The notes under the pieces were generated by a model. It made no database searches, was not told the origin of the DNA, and saw only the letters and a program-made list of their open reading frames with translations. This document shows positions 1-8,586 of a stretch of 64,000 bases of DNA, piece after piece. The position numbers were made by a program, and so were the translations under genes. Positions within the stretch are counted from its first letter, which is position 1; each line of letters starts with the position of its first letter. This DNA comes from Nitratifractor salsuginis DSM 16511 (GTDB lineage: Bacteria; Campylobacterota; Campylobacteria; Campylobacterales; Sulfurovaceae): the NCBI RefSeq assembly GCF_000186245.1, contig NC_014935.1, positions 744,001 through 808,000 on the forward strand. The letters run 5' to 3'.

Positions 1-75
1 GGCAGCTTGGCCAAGCCTACTAGGGCAAAAGCCGATCAATTCGGAGGACCACCAAGCGATCCATCTGGCTGGTAA
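1..75 (+). CDS. C-terminal tail of an ORF entering from the left (possible RiPP precursor)
   Basis: Frame 1 is open from the window edge to a TAA at 73-75 and encodes 24 residues. It contains GSLAKPTR followed by a Gly/Pro-rich tail ending DPSGW. The GSLAK-x-T pattern resembles the end of lasso-type leader peptides (Y-G-S-[LV]-x-x-L-T), and an HPr-kinase-like protein, a known partner in some such clusters, lies 0.8 kb downstream. The tail lacks an Asp or Glu at core position 7-9, so a classical lasso core is not evident. The start lies outside the window. It could also be the plain end of an unrelated protein. Confidence 0.3.
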   Translation, partial: GSLAKPTRAKADQFGGPPSDPSGW

Positions 76-296
76 TAAGAAAGGGTCCTCTATCAAGATC
101 GATAAAAATCAGAATATGATCAGAAGATGAGGCGTGTGAACTTTGTCAAAGTAAATGGAAATATCCGCTATACAGAAACCAATCTAACTAAAAAAGGATG
201 GTAAACCGATTCATTCTAATGGATACGGACAATATAAACAGATATACCTTCCAATGCCGGATTCAGTAGCGTTTTGATAGAAAGGGACGAATATTT
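76..296. other. AT-rich spacer with no confident gene
   Basis: This stretch is AT-rich compared with the rest of the window. A short frame at 127-204 could encode 25 residues starting MRRVNF and ending KKGW, but it has no convincing ribosome binding site and is not called. No tRNA, repeat or terminator was recognised. Confidence 0.5.
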
Positions 297-716
297 ATGC
301 CGAAAAATCGAGCGATTTTATATGGAGTGATTCTTCTTGTGTTGGTAGTGGTCGCTTTTATGAGATTCAATACTGATAAAGTGAATCAAAAACCTGCCGC
401 TACGGGCGCAGCGACAACCCAAACAGAGAACACATCCTCTGCCATAGATGCAAATGAGGCTCTGAACGCTGGAGTTGAGAGGGGATTTCACCCGAAAAAT
501 TCCAATACCGAAGAGGAAAAGAACTCTTCGCTCAATGCGGAGAGAATGGAGAGCGCAGAATCTGGATCGAACGAAGATGAAGGAACCGGTGACGAAGAGG
601 CCGAAGATGAAGCTTCCTATGTCAAAAGAACTCACCTCATAGGCGGTGCCGATGTGGTATGGGAACCGCCAAAACCCAAAGATTCTGAAGATAAGTTTGG
701 AGAACCGCCTGAATAA
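297..716 (+). CDS. membrane-anchored acidic protein of unknown function
   Basis: A 139-residue protein that I do not recognise. Residues 6-23 form one hydrophobic segment (LYGVILLVLVVVAF), which looks like a signal anchor. The rest is hydrophilic, low in complexity and rich in Glu, Ser and Asn, with an acidic run around residues 85-105. The C-terminal 25 residues are Pro- and Gly-rich (GGADVVWEPP), loosely like the tail encoded at 1-75. It precedes the HPr-kinase-like gene on the same strand, so the two may share a transcript. Base composition is lower in GC than the core genes, suggesting recent acquisition. Start ATG at 297 follows a weak GA-rich site (AAAGGGACG). Confidence 0.5.
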   Translation: MPKNRAILYGVILLVLVVVAFMRFNTDKVNQKPAATGAATTQTENTSSAIDANEALNAGVERGFHPKNSNTEEEKNSSLNAERMESAESGSNEDEGTGDEEAEDEASYVKRTHLIGGADVVWEPPKPKDSEDKFGEPPE

Positions 717-814
717 CCTGACAAAAAGAAAAACTGATTTTATAAAAAATCCGACACATATTCTATTGAGTTCACTGAATATCGTCAGATGTGGGGAGAA
801 ATGAAGAAGTTTGT
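717..814 (+). other. spacer before the HPr-kinase-like gene
   Basis: An alternative GTG start at 791 in frame with the next gene has no Shine-Dalgarno sequence. The ATG at 815 has GAAGAAG five bases upstream, so the downstream start was preferred. Confidence 0.4.
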
Positions 815-1726
815 ATGATACATGGACATCAATTCCTCTTTGTCGATCAGCAAAGTTTGCAAGAAGAGTATGACTCTTTCAAATTTTCTCATTCCGGCAA
901 CGATAGATTAAACACGATCGAAGTAAGGGAAATCGACACATATCAGGGGTTTGAGCGACGAAGCTCTCTGTTGTATCTGTCTGGACGTGGATGCTATTAT
1001 TTGAGCAACACTTCTCCTGAGAAGATTGAGCGAGATCATGACTGGGGATTGGAGATTGTAAATGTCTTGACCCTGGTTTGGGATGGCAAAAGTAGACGCA
1101 TCCTTTATGCAAAAGGAAGAGACTTTACCCCCCGATTACTTCAATTTTGGATTTATCATACTTTTTTCCCGATCGCGCTTGAATTGGAAAGAAATTACAC
1201 GATGCTTCATGTTGGGGCAGTGGAAATCGATGGAGGAGTGGTTTTCTTTTCTGCCCCCTCCTTCGGGGGGAAATCGACACTTACAGACTATTTCATTGGA
1301 CGCGGGCATACTCTTTTTGCGGATGATACACTCCCGATAAAGCAAGAAAACGGGGAATTTATTGTCTACCCTTCATTCCCTTACCATCGTCCCTATCGAC
1401 AACCGGAAACTCTGGGGCGTCGCGTGGAGAATTTTGCCGGGGAACCTGCCCTTCTCAAAGCCCTTTTTGAGTTGAGACAATGCGAACCGAACGATTCAAT
1501 CGACGTAAGGCCTCTGGAAGGCATTGAAAAGTTCAGGGCTTTTTATCAAAGTGTCTTTGTGAGTTTTTCTTTTATGAAGAAAGAACGCTTTGAATTTTTT
1601 GCGAAAATGGCGATGAAAACTCCCGCTTATCGTGTCTCAATACCCTGGGATAAAGAACGCTTGCCTGAAGTCTACAACGCTATTGTCAAACAGCTTCAGG
1701 ATCAGTCTCAAGTTTCTATAGTATAG
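815..1726 (+). CDS. HPr kinase/phosphorylase-like (HprK-related) protein
   Basis: The 303-residue protein has the HprK-type P-loop fold. The Walker A motif APSFGGKST lies near residues 148-156, preceded by the typical LHVGAVEIDGGVVFF strand and followed by RGHTLFADDTLPI, which matches the acidic Mg-binding element of the family. It is not the carbon-catabolite HPr kinase: it is shorter and lacks the N-terminal domain. Stand-alone HprK relatives of this kind occur in peptide-modification (lasso-type RiPP) clusters, where some phosphorylate the precursor, and in clusters of unknown function. The two small upstream ORFs fit such a setting, but no cyclase, PqqD or leader peptidase is visible in the window; they may lie to the left. 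Start chosen at ATG 815. Confidence 0.7.
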   Translation: MIHGHQFLFVDQQSLQEEYDSFKFSHSGNDRLNTIEVREIDTYQGFERRSSLLYLSGRGCYYLSNTSPEKIERDHDWGLEIVNVLTLVWDGKSRRILYAKGRDFTPRLLQFWIYHTFFPIALELERNYTMLHVGAVEIDGGVVFFSAPSFGGKSTLTDYFIGRGHTLFADDTLPIKQENGEFIVYPSFPYHRPYRQPETLGRRVENFAGEPALLKALFELRQCEPNDSIDVRPLEGIEKFRAFYQSVFVSFSFMKKERFEFFAKMAMKTPAYRVSIPWDKERLPEVYNAIVKQLQDQSQVSIV

Positions 1727-1779
1727 CTAGGGGCATAAGGCAACATAGCGCTTTTGGAAAGTTCACATTACCAAGATGG

Positions 1780-1785
1780 TATAAT
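1780..1785 (+). promoter_or_regulatory. putative -10 box of the TauE/SafE gene
   Basis: A perfect TATAAT lies 26 bases before the ATG at 1812. No good -35 hexamer is visible, as is usual in Campylobacterota. Confidence 0.45.
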
Positions 1786-1811
1786 CGCGTATTTCTCTAT
1801 AGAGGATATGT

Positions 1812-2558
1812 ATGGAAATACTCCTTTTCTTTGTCGGAATGGGGATCGGCACGCTTTCGGGATTTTTCGGGATCGGGGGCGGTACGGTGCTGGTGCCGGT
1901 GCTGCTGTTGATGGGCTTTGGCTTCAAGCACGCGGTCGGAATCTCCATTATGCAGATGGTCTTCAGCTCCGTCTACGGCTCCTATCTCAATATCAAGAAG
2001 GGTTCCCTGCAACTGGGGGAAGGGCTCTTTGTCGGTTTCGGTGGTTTTTTGGGGGGATATCTGAGCGGTTACATCACCCCTTATGTACCCGATCGGGTGC
2101 TGCAGACGGTCTTCATCGGCTTTGTACTTTTTGCCTTGATTCGAATGATGACTTCCAAAGCCCATAGCGATGAAGAGGAGAGCAGATCCCTCCCCAAAGC
2201 GCTGCTCTTTGTCATCGGGGTAGGGATCGGAGTCATCGCCATCAGCATCGGGGTGGGTGGGGCGATCATTTTGATCCCCCTTCTTTCGGGCCTGTTGCAC
2301 TATCCGGTCAAAAAGGCGGTCAGCGCCGGGCTCTTTTTCGTCGTCTTCTCTTCGGTGGCGGGATTGATCGGGCGGTTGATGCATGGGCAGATTGATCTGC
2401 TCAGCGGCGCGATCGTGGGAGCCGGATCTTTGGCCGGGGTCTATCTGGGAGTCTGGCTCAAAGAGCATGTGTGTAACAAACGCCATAAAACTTTCATTGT
2501 CGTTATGTATTCGATCATTCTGGCGATCATGGTTTATAAGATGTTTTTTGCGAAATGA
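1812..2558 (+). CDS. TauE/SafE family (TSUP) membrane transporter
   Basis: The 248-residue integral membrane protein has the two-fold repeat of the TSUP family. Each half begins with a glycine-rich helix (GIGTLSGFFGIGGGTVLVPVL near residue 10; GVGIGVIAISIGVGGAIILIPLL near residue 137). About seven to eight membrane segments can be seen. Family members export or import sulfite, sulfoacetate, taurine or other sulfur-containing anions, which would suit a sulfur-oxidising lifestyle, but the substrate cannot be read from sequence. The gene stands alone with its own -10 box. A second, distant TSUP protein is encoded at 25305-26060. Confidence 0.85.
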   Translation: MEILLFFVGMGIGTLSGFFGIGGGTVLVPVLLLMGFGFKHAVGISIMQMVFSSVYGSYLNIKKGSLQLGEGLFVGFGGFLGGYLSGYITPYVPDRVLQTVFIGFVLFALIRMMTSKAHSDEEESRSLPKALLFVIGVGIGVIAISIGVGGAIILIPLLSGLLHYPVKKAVSAGLFFVVFSSVAGLIGRLMHGQIDLLSGAIVGAGSLAGVYLGVWLKEHVCNKRHKTFIVVMYSIILAIMVYKMFFAK

Positions 2559-2561
2559 GAT

Positions 2562-2580
2562 TTGAGCGTTGAGCGTTGAG
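2562..2580. repeat. TTGAGCG heptamer repeat
   Basis: Tandem TTGAGCGTTGAGCGTTGAG directly follows the TauE/SafE stop codon. The reverse complement (CTCAACGCTCAACGCT) recurs at 61485-61500 inside the composite intergenic repeat, and a degenerate CTCAACTCTCA is at 52976-52986. Confidence 0.6.
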
Positions 2581-2612
2581 AATAAAGAATTAAAACAAGG
2601 ATTGAAGAGTTT

Positions 2613-5447
2613 ATGAGCAAACATCACGACATCATCGAGGTCAAGGGTGCCCGAGAGCACAACCTCAAAAACATCGAGCTGGAGATCCCCAAGAACAAAA
2701 TGGTGGTGATCACCGGCATCAGCGGCAGCGGCAAATCGACTTTGGCGTTTAGCACCCTCTATGCCGAGGGGCAGCGGCGCTATATCGAATCGCTCAGCTC
2801 CTACGCCCGGCAATTCCTGGGTCGGGTGGGCAAGCCCGATGTGGACAAGATCGAGGGACTCACCCCCGCGATTGCCATCGACCAGAAGACCACCTCCAAA
2901 AACCCCCGTTCCACCGTGGGGACCATCACCGAGATCTACGACTACCTGCGCCTCTTTTTCGCCCGGGTGGGCAAGCAGTATTGCCACCACTGCGGCAAGC
3001 CCATCTCCAGTATGAGTGCCAGTGATATCATCACCGAGGTCCTGCGTCTGCCTGAGGGCTCCAAACTGGTCATTATGGCTCCCCTGGTCAAGGAGAAGAA
3101 AGGCACCTTCGCCGATATGATCGAATCGCTGCGGCACAAAGGGTATGTGCGGGCGATGATCGACGGGGTGATGGTGCGCCTGGATGATGAGATCGAATTG
3201 GCCAAGACCAAGAAACACACTATCAAGGTGGTCATCGACCGGGTCGTGGTCAAGGAGGGCTCCAAAGAGCGGATCGGCCAGGACATTGAAAAGGCCCTCA
3301 AAGAGAGTTACGGCGAAGTGGAGATTGAAGTGCTCAACCACGAAGAAGTAGGGCTGGACCGCAAGGATTTCCACTACTCTGAGCATCTGGCGTGCTTTGA
3401 CTGTAAGCTGAGCTTCGAGCCGCTGGAGCCGGTGAGCTTCTCCTTCAACTCCCCCAAAGGGGCCTGCCCCGCCTGTGACGGTTTGGGGATCCGCTATACC
3501 CTGGATATGAGCAAGATCATCGACTCCTCCCGCAGCATCGCCGAAGGGGCGGTGCGGATCATGCACGGCTTCAACAAGAGCTACTACTCCAAATTCCTCA
3601 CCGCCTTTTGTGAGCAGAACGATATCCCTACCGATATTCCCTGGGAAGAGTTGCCCGAGCATCAGCGCAAGCAGGTGCTCTACGGGATGGGGAGCGAACC
3701 GGTGAACTTTACCTGGAAGCGCCACAAGCTCAAGCGGGAGTGGCCCGGGGTGGTGAAGTTTGCCCACGAAATGTTCACCGACGAGAAGGACCTGGCCGAA
3801 TATATGACCGAGAAGGTCTGCGACAAGTGCGAGGGCAACCGCCTGCGCCCCCGGTCTTTGGCGGTGAAGATCGACGGGAAAAACATCGCGGATATCGTCA
3901 ATATGCCCATCGAGGAGAGTTACGCCTACTTCGCCGACGAGAGCAACTTCAGCCACCTCAGCGAGCAGCAGAAGCTCATCGCCGAGCCGATCCTCAAAGA
4001 GATCCGGGAGCGGCTCTTCTTCCTCTACGATGTGGGGCTGGGTTATCTGACTTTGAGCCGGGACGCCCGGACCATCAGCGGGGGCGAAGCCCAGCGTATC
4101 CGCATCGCCAGCCAGATCGGCAGCGGGCTGACGGGGGTGATGTATGTGCTCGACGAGCCCAGCATCGGGCTGCACGAGCGCGACACCCTCAAGCTGATCC
4201 GCACTCTCCAGTCCCTGCGGGACAAAGGCAACAGCGTCATCGTGGTCGAGCATGACAAAGAGACGATCCTGGCGGCGGACCATATCGTCGATATCGGGCC
4301 CGGAGCCGGGGAACACGGCGGGCAGATCGTCTTCAACGGTTCCCCGGCCAAGCTCAAGCGGGCCAAGACCCTCACCGCCCAATACCTCCACGGCAAAAAG
4401 GAGATCCGCTACCCCCACGCAAAGCGGCCCAGGGAGCAGTGGCTGGAGATCCGCAATGTCACCCTCAACAACATCGAGAATCTCTCCGCCCGCATCCCGC
4501 TGGGGAACTTCGTCTGTGTCACCGGGGTCAGCGGCAGCGGCAAGAGCTCTCTGATCCTTCAGACCCTGCTGCCCACCGCGAGGGAGATCCTCAACCGGGC
4601 CAAAAAGGTCAACCGGGTTGAGGGAGTCGAGATCGACGGGCTGGAGCACCTGGACAAGGTGATCTATCTCGATCAGAGCCCCATCGGCCGGACCCCCCGC
4701 TCCAACCCCGCCACCTACACCGGGGTGATGGATGAGATCCGCAAACTCTTCGCCCAGACCAAGGAGGCGGAGCTGCGGGGCTACAAGGTAGGACGCTTCA
4801 GCTTCAACGTCAAGGGCGGCCGCTGCGAAAAGTGCCAGGGGGAGGGGCAGATCAAGATCGAGATGCACTTCCTGCCCGATGTGATGGTCACCTGCGACGC
4901 CTGCAATGGGGCCCGCTACAATGAGCAGACCCTGGAAGTACGTTACAAGGGCAAGAACATCGCCGAAGTGCTCGATATGAGCGTCGCCGAGGCGATGGAG
5001 TTTTTCAAAGCGATCCCCGCCATCGCCGGCAAGCTCAAGACGCTGATGGACGTGGGGCTCGACTACATCAAACTGGGGCAAAACGCCACCACCCTTTCCG
5101 GCGGAGAAGCCCAGCGGATCAAGCTGGCCAAGGAGCTCAGCCGCAAAGATACGGGCCGGACCCTCTATGTGCTCGACGAACCCACCACGGGATTGCACTT
5201 CGCCGACGTGGACCGGCTTACGGGCGTGTTGCACCACCTCACGGAGCTGGGCAATAGCGTCATCGTCATCGAGCACAACCTCGATATGGTCAAAAATGCC
5301 GACTACATCATCGATATGGGCCCCGAAGGGGGGAACAAGGGCGGGCAGATCGTCGCCACCGGGACTCCCGAAGAGTTGGCAGCCGGCTATATGGAGACCG
5401 GAAGCTGTACGGGAGAATATCTGGCGAAAGAGTTGGGGCTTGAATAA
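2613..5447 (+). CDS. uvrA: UvrABC excinuclease subunit A
   Basis: UvrA is the DNA-damage sensor ATPase of nucleotide excision repair; it loads UvrB at lesions. The 944-residue length is normal. Two ABC modules are present: Walker A GISGSGKS at residues 35-42 and GVSGSGKS near 638, with signature motifs ISGGEAQRI near 488 and LSGGEAQRI near 827. The zinc modules are visible as CHHCGK near residue 128 and the C-terminal CEKCQG...CDACNG pair. The gene has no obvious operon partner. The spacer before it holds the heptamer repeat at 2562-2580. Confidence 0.98.
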   Translation: MSKHHDIIEVKGAREHNLKNIELEIPKNKMVVITGISGSGKSTLAFSTLYAEGQRRYIESLSSYARQFLGRVGKPDVDKIEGLTPAIAIDQKTTSKNPRSTVGTITEIYDYLRLFFARVGKQYCHHCGKPISSMSASDIITEVLRLPEGSKLVIMAPLVKEKKGTFADMIESLRHKGYVRAMIDGVMVRLDDEIELAKTKKHTIKVVIDRVVVKEGSKERIGQDIEKALKESYGEVEIEVLNHEEVGLDRKDFHYSEHLACFDCKLSFEPLEPVSFSFNSPKGACPACDGLGIRYTLDMSKIIDSSRSIAEGAVRIMHGFNKSYYSKFLTAFCEQNDIPTDIPWEELPEHQRKQVLYGMGSEPVNFTWKRHKLKREWPGVVKFAHEMFTDEKDLAEYMTEKVCDKCEGNRLRPRSLAVKIDGKNIADIVNMPIEESYAYFADESNFSHLSEQQKLIAEPILKEIRERLFFLYDVGLGYLTLSRDARTISGGEAQRIRIASQIGSGLTGVMYVLDEPSIGLHERDTLKLIRTLQSLRDKGNSVIVVEHDKETILAADHIVDIGPGAGEHGGQIVFNGSPAKLKRAKTLTAQYLHGKKEIRYPHAKRPREQWLEIRNVTLNNIENLSARIPLGNFVCVTGVSGSGKSSLILQTLLPTAREILNRAKKVNRVEGVEIDGLEHLDKVIYLDQSPIGRTPRSNPATYTGVMDEIRKLFAQTKEAELRGYKVGRFSFNVKGGRCEKCQGEGQIKIEMHFLPDVMVTCDACNGARYNEQTLEVRYKGKNIAEVLDMSVAEAMEFFKAIPAIAGKLKTLMDVGLDYIKLGQNATTLSGGEAQRIKLAKELSRKDTGRTLYVLDEPTTGLHFADVDRLTGVLHHLTELGNSVIVIEHNLDMVKNADYIIDMGPEGGNKGGQIVATGTPEELAAGYMETGSCTGEYLAKELGLE

Positions 5448-5549
5448 GAATTGAGCTTGACGGCAGGAGCATCGGGATTTCAGATAGCCATTTTCTTACG
5501 CGCTTGAGGGAAAATACTCTAAAATGAGTGTCAAAAAGAGGGGGGATCG

Positions 5550-6113
5550 ATGATCGTGGGAATTGAAGGAAAAGTGGAAGCCAGAGAGCCGACCTGGCTT
5601 CATCTCAATGTGGGCGGCCTGATCTATGAGGTGAATGTCTCTCTCAATACCTCCAACACCGTTGCGGGCAAGGAGCAGGTGAAGCTCTACGTCACCCAGA
5701 TCATCCGGGAGGATGCGAATCTCCTCTTCGGTTTCGCCGACCGGAACGAGAAGAAGATGTTTGACACCCTGCTCAAGATCAACGGTGTGGGGCCCAAGGT
5801 GGCTCAGGCGGTCTGCTCCACCTTCACCCCCGAGAGCTTCGCCAAGATCGTCGCCGCCAAAGACGTGGCACTGCTCAAAAGAGTCCCCGGCATCGGTCCC
5901 AAAGCGGCCAGCCGGATCCTGGTGGAATTGGCCGACTTCATCGTCGACGGTTCTACCGCCGAGGGGAGTGCCGCGGCCGATCATCAGGAGGCGGTCATGG
6001 CCCTGGAGAGCCTGGGCTTCAAGAAAGAGGCGATCCGCAAAGCCCTGGCGGGAGAGAGCGGCGACACCGCCACTCTGGTCAAGGCGGCGCTGAAGAAGTT
6101 GCAGAGACTTTGA
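5550..6113 (+). CDS. ruvA: Holliday junction branch migration protein RuvA
   Basis: RuvA binds four-way junctions and recruits the RuvB motor during recombinational repair. The 187-residue protein has the N-terminal OB fold ([14 protein letters not shown]), two helix-hairpin-helix motifs ([10 protein letters not shown] near residue 75 and [13 protein letters not shown] near 110) and a C-terminal RuvB-binding helical domain ([16 protein letters not shown]). The start follows a strong GAGGGGGG site. A copy of the composite intergenic repeat follows its stop codon directly, in the convergent gap with tonB. Confidence 0.97.
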   Translation: MIVGIEGKVEAREPTWLHLNVGGLIYEVNVSLNTSNTVAGKEQVKLYVTQIIREDANLLFGFADRNEKKMFDTLLKINGVGPKVAQAVCSTFTPESFAKIVAAKDVALLKRVPGIGPKAASRILVELADFIVDGSTAEGSAAADHQEAVMALESLGFKKEAIRKALAGESGDTATLVKAALKKLQRL

Positions 6114-6255
6114 AACAACCGAGTAACCGAGTAACGGAGCAATGAGTAACCGAACAAAAGAGTGGTGAAAGACAAGGCAATCACTTAACACGTAGCACGT
6201 AACACTTAGTACAAAAAATCTTGCGACTTGAGGGGCGAAGCCCCGTGCTTGCGAC
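6114..6255. repeat. composite intergenic repeat, copy A
   Basis: This gap between the convergent ruvA and tonB contains degenerate tandem AACCGAGT octamers (6117-6155), an ACGTAGCACGTAACAC stretch near 6190, and a hairpin unit at 6220-6255. The hairpin stem is GGGGC-GAA-GCCCC at 6232-6244, framed by direct repeats of TTGCGAC (6221-6227 and 6249-6255). Related copies are at 24042-24176, 52911-52958 and 61428-61558. The hairpin may also act as a bidirectional terminator. Confidence 0.7.
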
Positions 6256-6264
6256 GAGGGACTC

Positions 6265-7191
6265 TCAATAGAGCCTGTACCGCACATAAATAATGATCTT
6301 CGTAGTCGTTTTGGGCCTGGGATAGTGCATATAGGCGGTTTTGATCACTTCGATTGTTTGGCGGTCGAGGGAAGTGGAGCCGGTGCGCCTCAGGAGGCGC
6401 AGGCCGCTGATGTCACCGTTGGGGTGGAGGTAGAACTGCACGATGTTGGTTCCCTGTTCTCCGAAGCGGGCGGCCTCCTGGGGGTAGCCGAGGTAGTTGA
6501 GGGTCTGCTGGGAGATCTGGAGGATGCGGCGGAGATTCTCGTCGACGAATTTGCGTTGCGTCGAACTCATTCGTGAGTAGCTGCTGCCGTAGAGCCGTTT
6601 GATGAGGCGGCTGGCGGGGCCGGTGGGGACATGGCGGACGGCACGGCGGCTTTTGCGTTGCTGCGTCGGTTTCCGGGGGCGGCTGAATTGTTTGGGTCGT
6701 CTCTTCTGGGGAAGCGCCTTGCTCCTTTTGGGTGTGGTTGCGATCTTTTTCCTGGGCGGAGCCGGCTTTTTCTCGGTCATTTTTATGACGATCTTTTTGC
6801 TGTTTTTCTCACCTTTGTTTTGGGTGAGATTCTCGTCCGTTTTTTGGATCCGCTTTTGTTCTTCCCCCCGGGCGATCTTCTTTTCGGGATTTTTGGCGGC
6901 CGGTCGAGGCTTGGGTTTCGGCCGGAGGATCGGTTTGGGCGCCGGCTGTGCTCTTTTCGGTTTCGGCGGCATCGGCTTGGGACGGGGCGGCAGAGCTTTT
7001 GGCCTGGGTTTGGGATGGGAGGCCGGTGCTTTGGGCGGCAGGGTTTGGAAGCGGGTCAAATCCAGGGTGATCTTGGTCCGGTTGATTGCTTTGGGGGTGA
7101 CCCGGCTCTGGTGGATGAGCCAGAGGATCAGCCCCAGCAGGGTCATATGCAGCAGCACGGAGAGGACAAATCCCGTCGCTAATCGTCGAAT
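6265..7191 (-). CDS. tonB: TonB-like energy transducer (apparent ATT start)
   Basis: TonB couples the ExbB-ExbD proton channel to outer-membrane receptors. The protein has an N-terminal hydrophobic anchor, a long Pro/Lys/Arg-rich spacer (roughly residues 40-200) and a C-terminal TonB domain (FGEQGTNIVQFYLHPNGDI onward). The first standard in-frame start is a GTG at 7158, which has no Shine-Dalgarno and would cut into the anchor. Eleven codons upstream, an ATT at 7189-7191 follows a perfect AAGGAGG at good spacing and gives a typical TonB start (x-RRLATGFVLSVLLH). An in-frame TAG lies six codons before the ATT. I therefore place the start at 7191, giving 308 residues. It is divergent from hemL. 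No exbB or exbD is in the window. Confidence 0.8.
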   Translation of the reverse strand: MRRLATGFVLSVLLHMTLLGLILWLIHQSRVTPKAINRTKITLDLTRFQTLPPKAPASHPKPRPKALPPRPKPMPPKPKRAQPAPKPILRPKPKPRPAAKNPEKKIARGEEQKRIQKTDENLTQNKGEKNSKKIVIKMTEKKPAPPRKKIATTPKRSKALPQKRRPKQFSRPRKPTQQRKSRRAVRHVPTGPASRLIKRLYGSSYSRMSSTQRKFVDENLRRILQISQQTLNYLGYPQEAARFGEQGTNIVQFYLHPNGDISGLRLLRRTGSTSLDRQTIEVIKTAYMHYPRPKTTTKIIIYVRYRLY

Positions 7192-7220
7192 CTCCGCCTC
7201 CTTGCCCTACCGCTCTTTAC

Positions 7221-7253
7221 CGGGATTTCTCTCGGGAATGTAGTATAATCCCG
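7221..7253. promoter_or_regulatory. hemL promoter with inverted repeat
   Basis: A perfect TATAAT -10 box lies at 7244-7249, 42 bases before the hemL start. It overlaps the right arm of a perfect inverted repeat, CGGGATT (7221-7227) and AATCCCG (7247-7253). A repressor site is possible but not shown. Confidence 0.45.
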
Positions 7254-7290
7254 AATTATCAATTTGTGAAATTATATCCAAAGGGGCACT

Positions 7291-8583
7291 ATGGGTTACG
7301 AGAAGAGTGAAGCGGCTTTTGAAGAGGCTTACCGATACATTCCGGGGGGCGTGGATTCCCCGGTGCGGGCCTTCGGCAGTGTAGGGGGCGTGCCTCCTTT
7401 TATCGAGCGGGGAGAGGGGCCCTACCTCTACGACATCGACGGCAACCGCTACATCGATTACGTCCAGAGTTGGGGGCCGCTCATTTTCGGCCATTGTGAT
7501 CCCGAGATTGAAAATGCGGTGATCGAAACTGCCAAAAAGGGCCTGAGCTTCGGGGCACCTACGGAGCTTGAGACGGCCCTGGCCAAAGAGATCGTGGAGC
7601 TCTTCGATTCCATCGACAAGGTTCGTTTCGTCAACTCCGGTACCGAGGCGGTGATGAGCGCCCTGCGTCTGGCGAGGGGCTATACCGGACGGGATGATTT
7701 CGTCAAATTTACCGGCTGCTATCACGGCCACAGTGACAGCCTGCTGGTCCAGGCGGGCAGCGGCGCGGCCACTTTCGGCGCTCCCAGCAGCCCCGGTGTG
7801 CCGGCGGACCTGACCAAGCATACCCTCCTGGCCACCTACAACGATCTGGAGAGTGTGAAGCGCTGTTTCGAGCAGAGCGAGGGAGGGATCGCCTGTGTGA
7901 TCATCGAGCCCATCGCCGGCAATATGGGGCTGGTCCCGGCAGAAGAGAGCTTTTTGCAGGGGCTGCGCGAGCTCTGCGACGCTCACGGCGCGCTGCTGAT
8001 CTTCGATGAGGTGATGAGCGGATTCCGCGCTTCCCTCAAAGGAGCGCAGGGCTTGACCACCGTCCGGCCCGACCTGGTGACCCTGGGCAAGGTGATCGGC
8101 GGGGGAATGCCCGTAGGGGCTTTCGGCGGCCGGGCGGAGATCATGCACAAGCTCAGTCCCGAAGGGCCGGTCTACCAGGCGGGGACCCTCAGCGGCAACC
8201 CGGTGGCGATGGCGGCCGGATTGACAAGCCTGCGGAAGCTCAAAGCCAACCCGAGCCTCTACGTGACCCTGGCCGAGCGTGCCCGCAAGCTGATGGAAGG
8301 CTTCGAAGCGGCGGCTAGAAGCGCGGGCCTGCCTCTGGTGACCGAAGTGCGGGGGAGTATGTTCGGTTTTTTCTTCACCGATGAGCCGGTGAAGAATTTC
8401 GAAGATGCCAAGCGCGGGGATAACGAATATTTCAAAAAGTTCCACCGCGCGATGCTGGACCGGGGCGTCTATCTGGCCTGTTCCAGTTACGAGACGGGCT
8501 TCATCTCCACCGCCCTGGATGACGCGTTGATCGACGAGACGATCCGGATCGCTTACGAAGCGATGCAGAGTATCCACGGATAA
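7291..8583 (+). CDS. hemL: glutamate-1-semialdehyde 2,1-aminomutase
   Basis: HemL is a PLP-dependent enzyme that converts glutamate-1-semialdehyde to 5-aminolevulinate, the last step of the C5 route into heme. The 430-residue length is standard. Visible features are the N-terminal [13 protein letters not shown] block, the PLP-phosphate region [14 protein letters not shown] near residue 113, the Asp of [11 protein letters not shown] near 241 and the Schiff-base lysine in [13 protein letters not shown] near residue 267. It is followed after 3 bases by the AtpZ-like gene, so hemL probably heads a four-gene operon (to 9888). Confidence 0.97.
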   Translation: MGYEKSEAAFEEAYRYIPGGVDSPVRAFGSVGGVPPFIERGEGPYLYDIDGNRYIDYVQSWGPLIFGHCDPEIENAVIETAKKGLSFGAPTELETALAKEIVELFDSIDKVRFVNSGTEAVMSALRLARGYTGRDDFVKFTGCYHGHSDSLLVQAGSGAATFGAPSSPGVPADLTKHTLLATYNDLESVKRCFEQSEGGIACVIIEPIAGNMGLVPAEESFLQGLRELCDAHGALLIFDEVMSGFRASLKGAQGLTTVRPDLVTLGKVIGGGMPVGAFGGRAEIMHKLSPEGPVYQAGTLSGNPVAMAAGLTSLRKLKANPSLYVTLAERARKLMEGFEAAARSAGLPLVTEVRGSMFGFFFTDEPVKNFEDAKRGDNEYFKKFHRAMLDRGVYLACSSYETGFISTALDDALIDETIRIAYEAMQSIHG

Positions 8584-8586
8584 GCT

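Noticed and set aside
1-75. Firm call of a lasso peptide precursor
   Set aside because: The leader-like GSLAK-x-T is suggestive, but the core has no Asp/Glu at position 7-9 and the biosynthetic enzymes are not in the window.
127-204. 25-codon frame starting MRRVNF and ending KKGW
   Set aside because: There is no Shine-Dalgarno sequence and no similarity to a family; its GW end resembles the ORF at 1-75, but this is too little to call a gene.
1797-5276. 1159-codon open frame on the minus strand opposite uvrA
   Set aside because: It is a shadow of the GC-rich uvrA coding frame; the translation is repetitive in Asp, Gly, Leu and Val and matches no family. The same holds for long antisense frames opposite aas, acnB, DUF2207, DUF2339 and rmuC.
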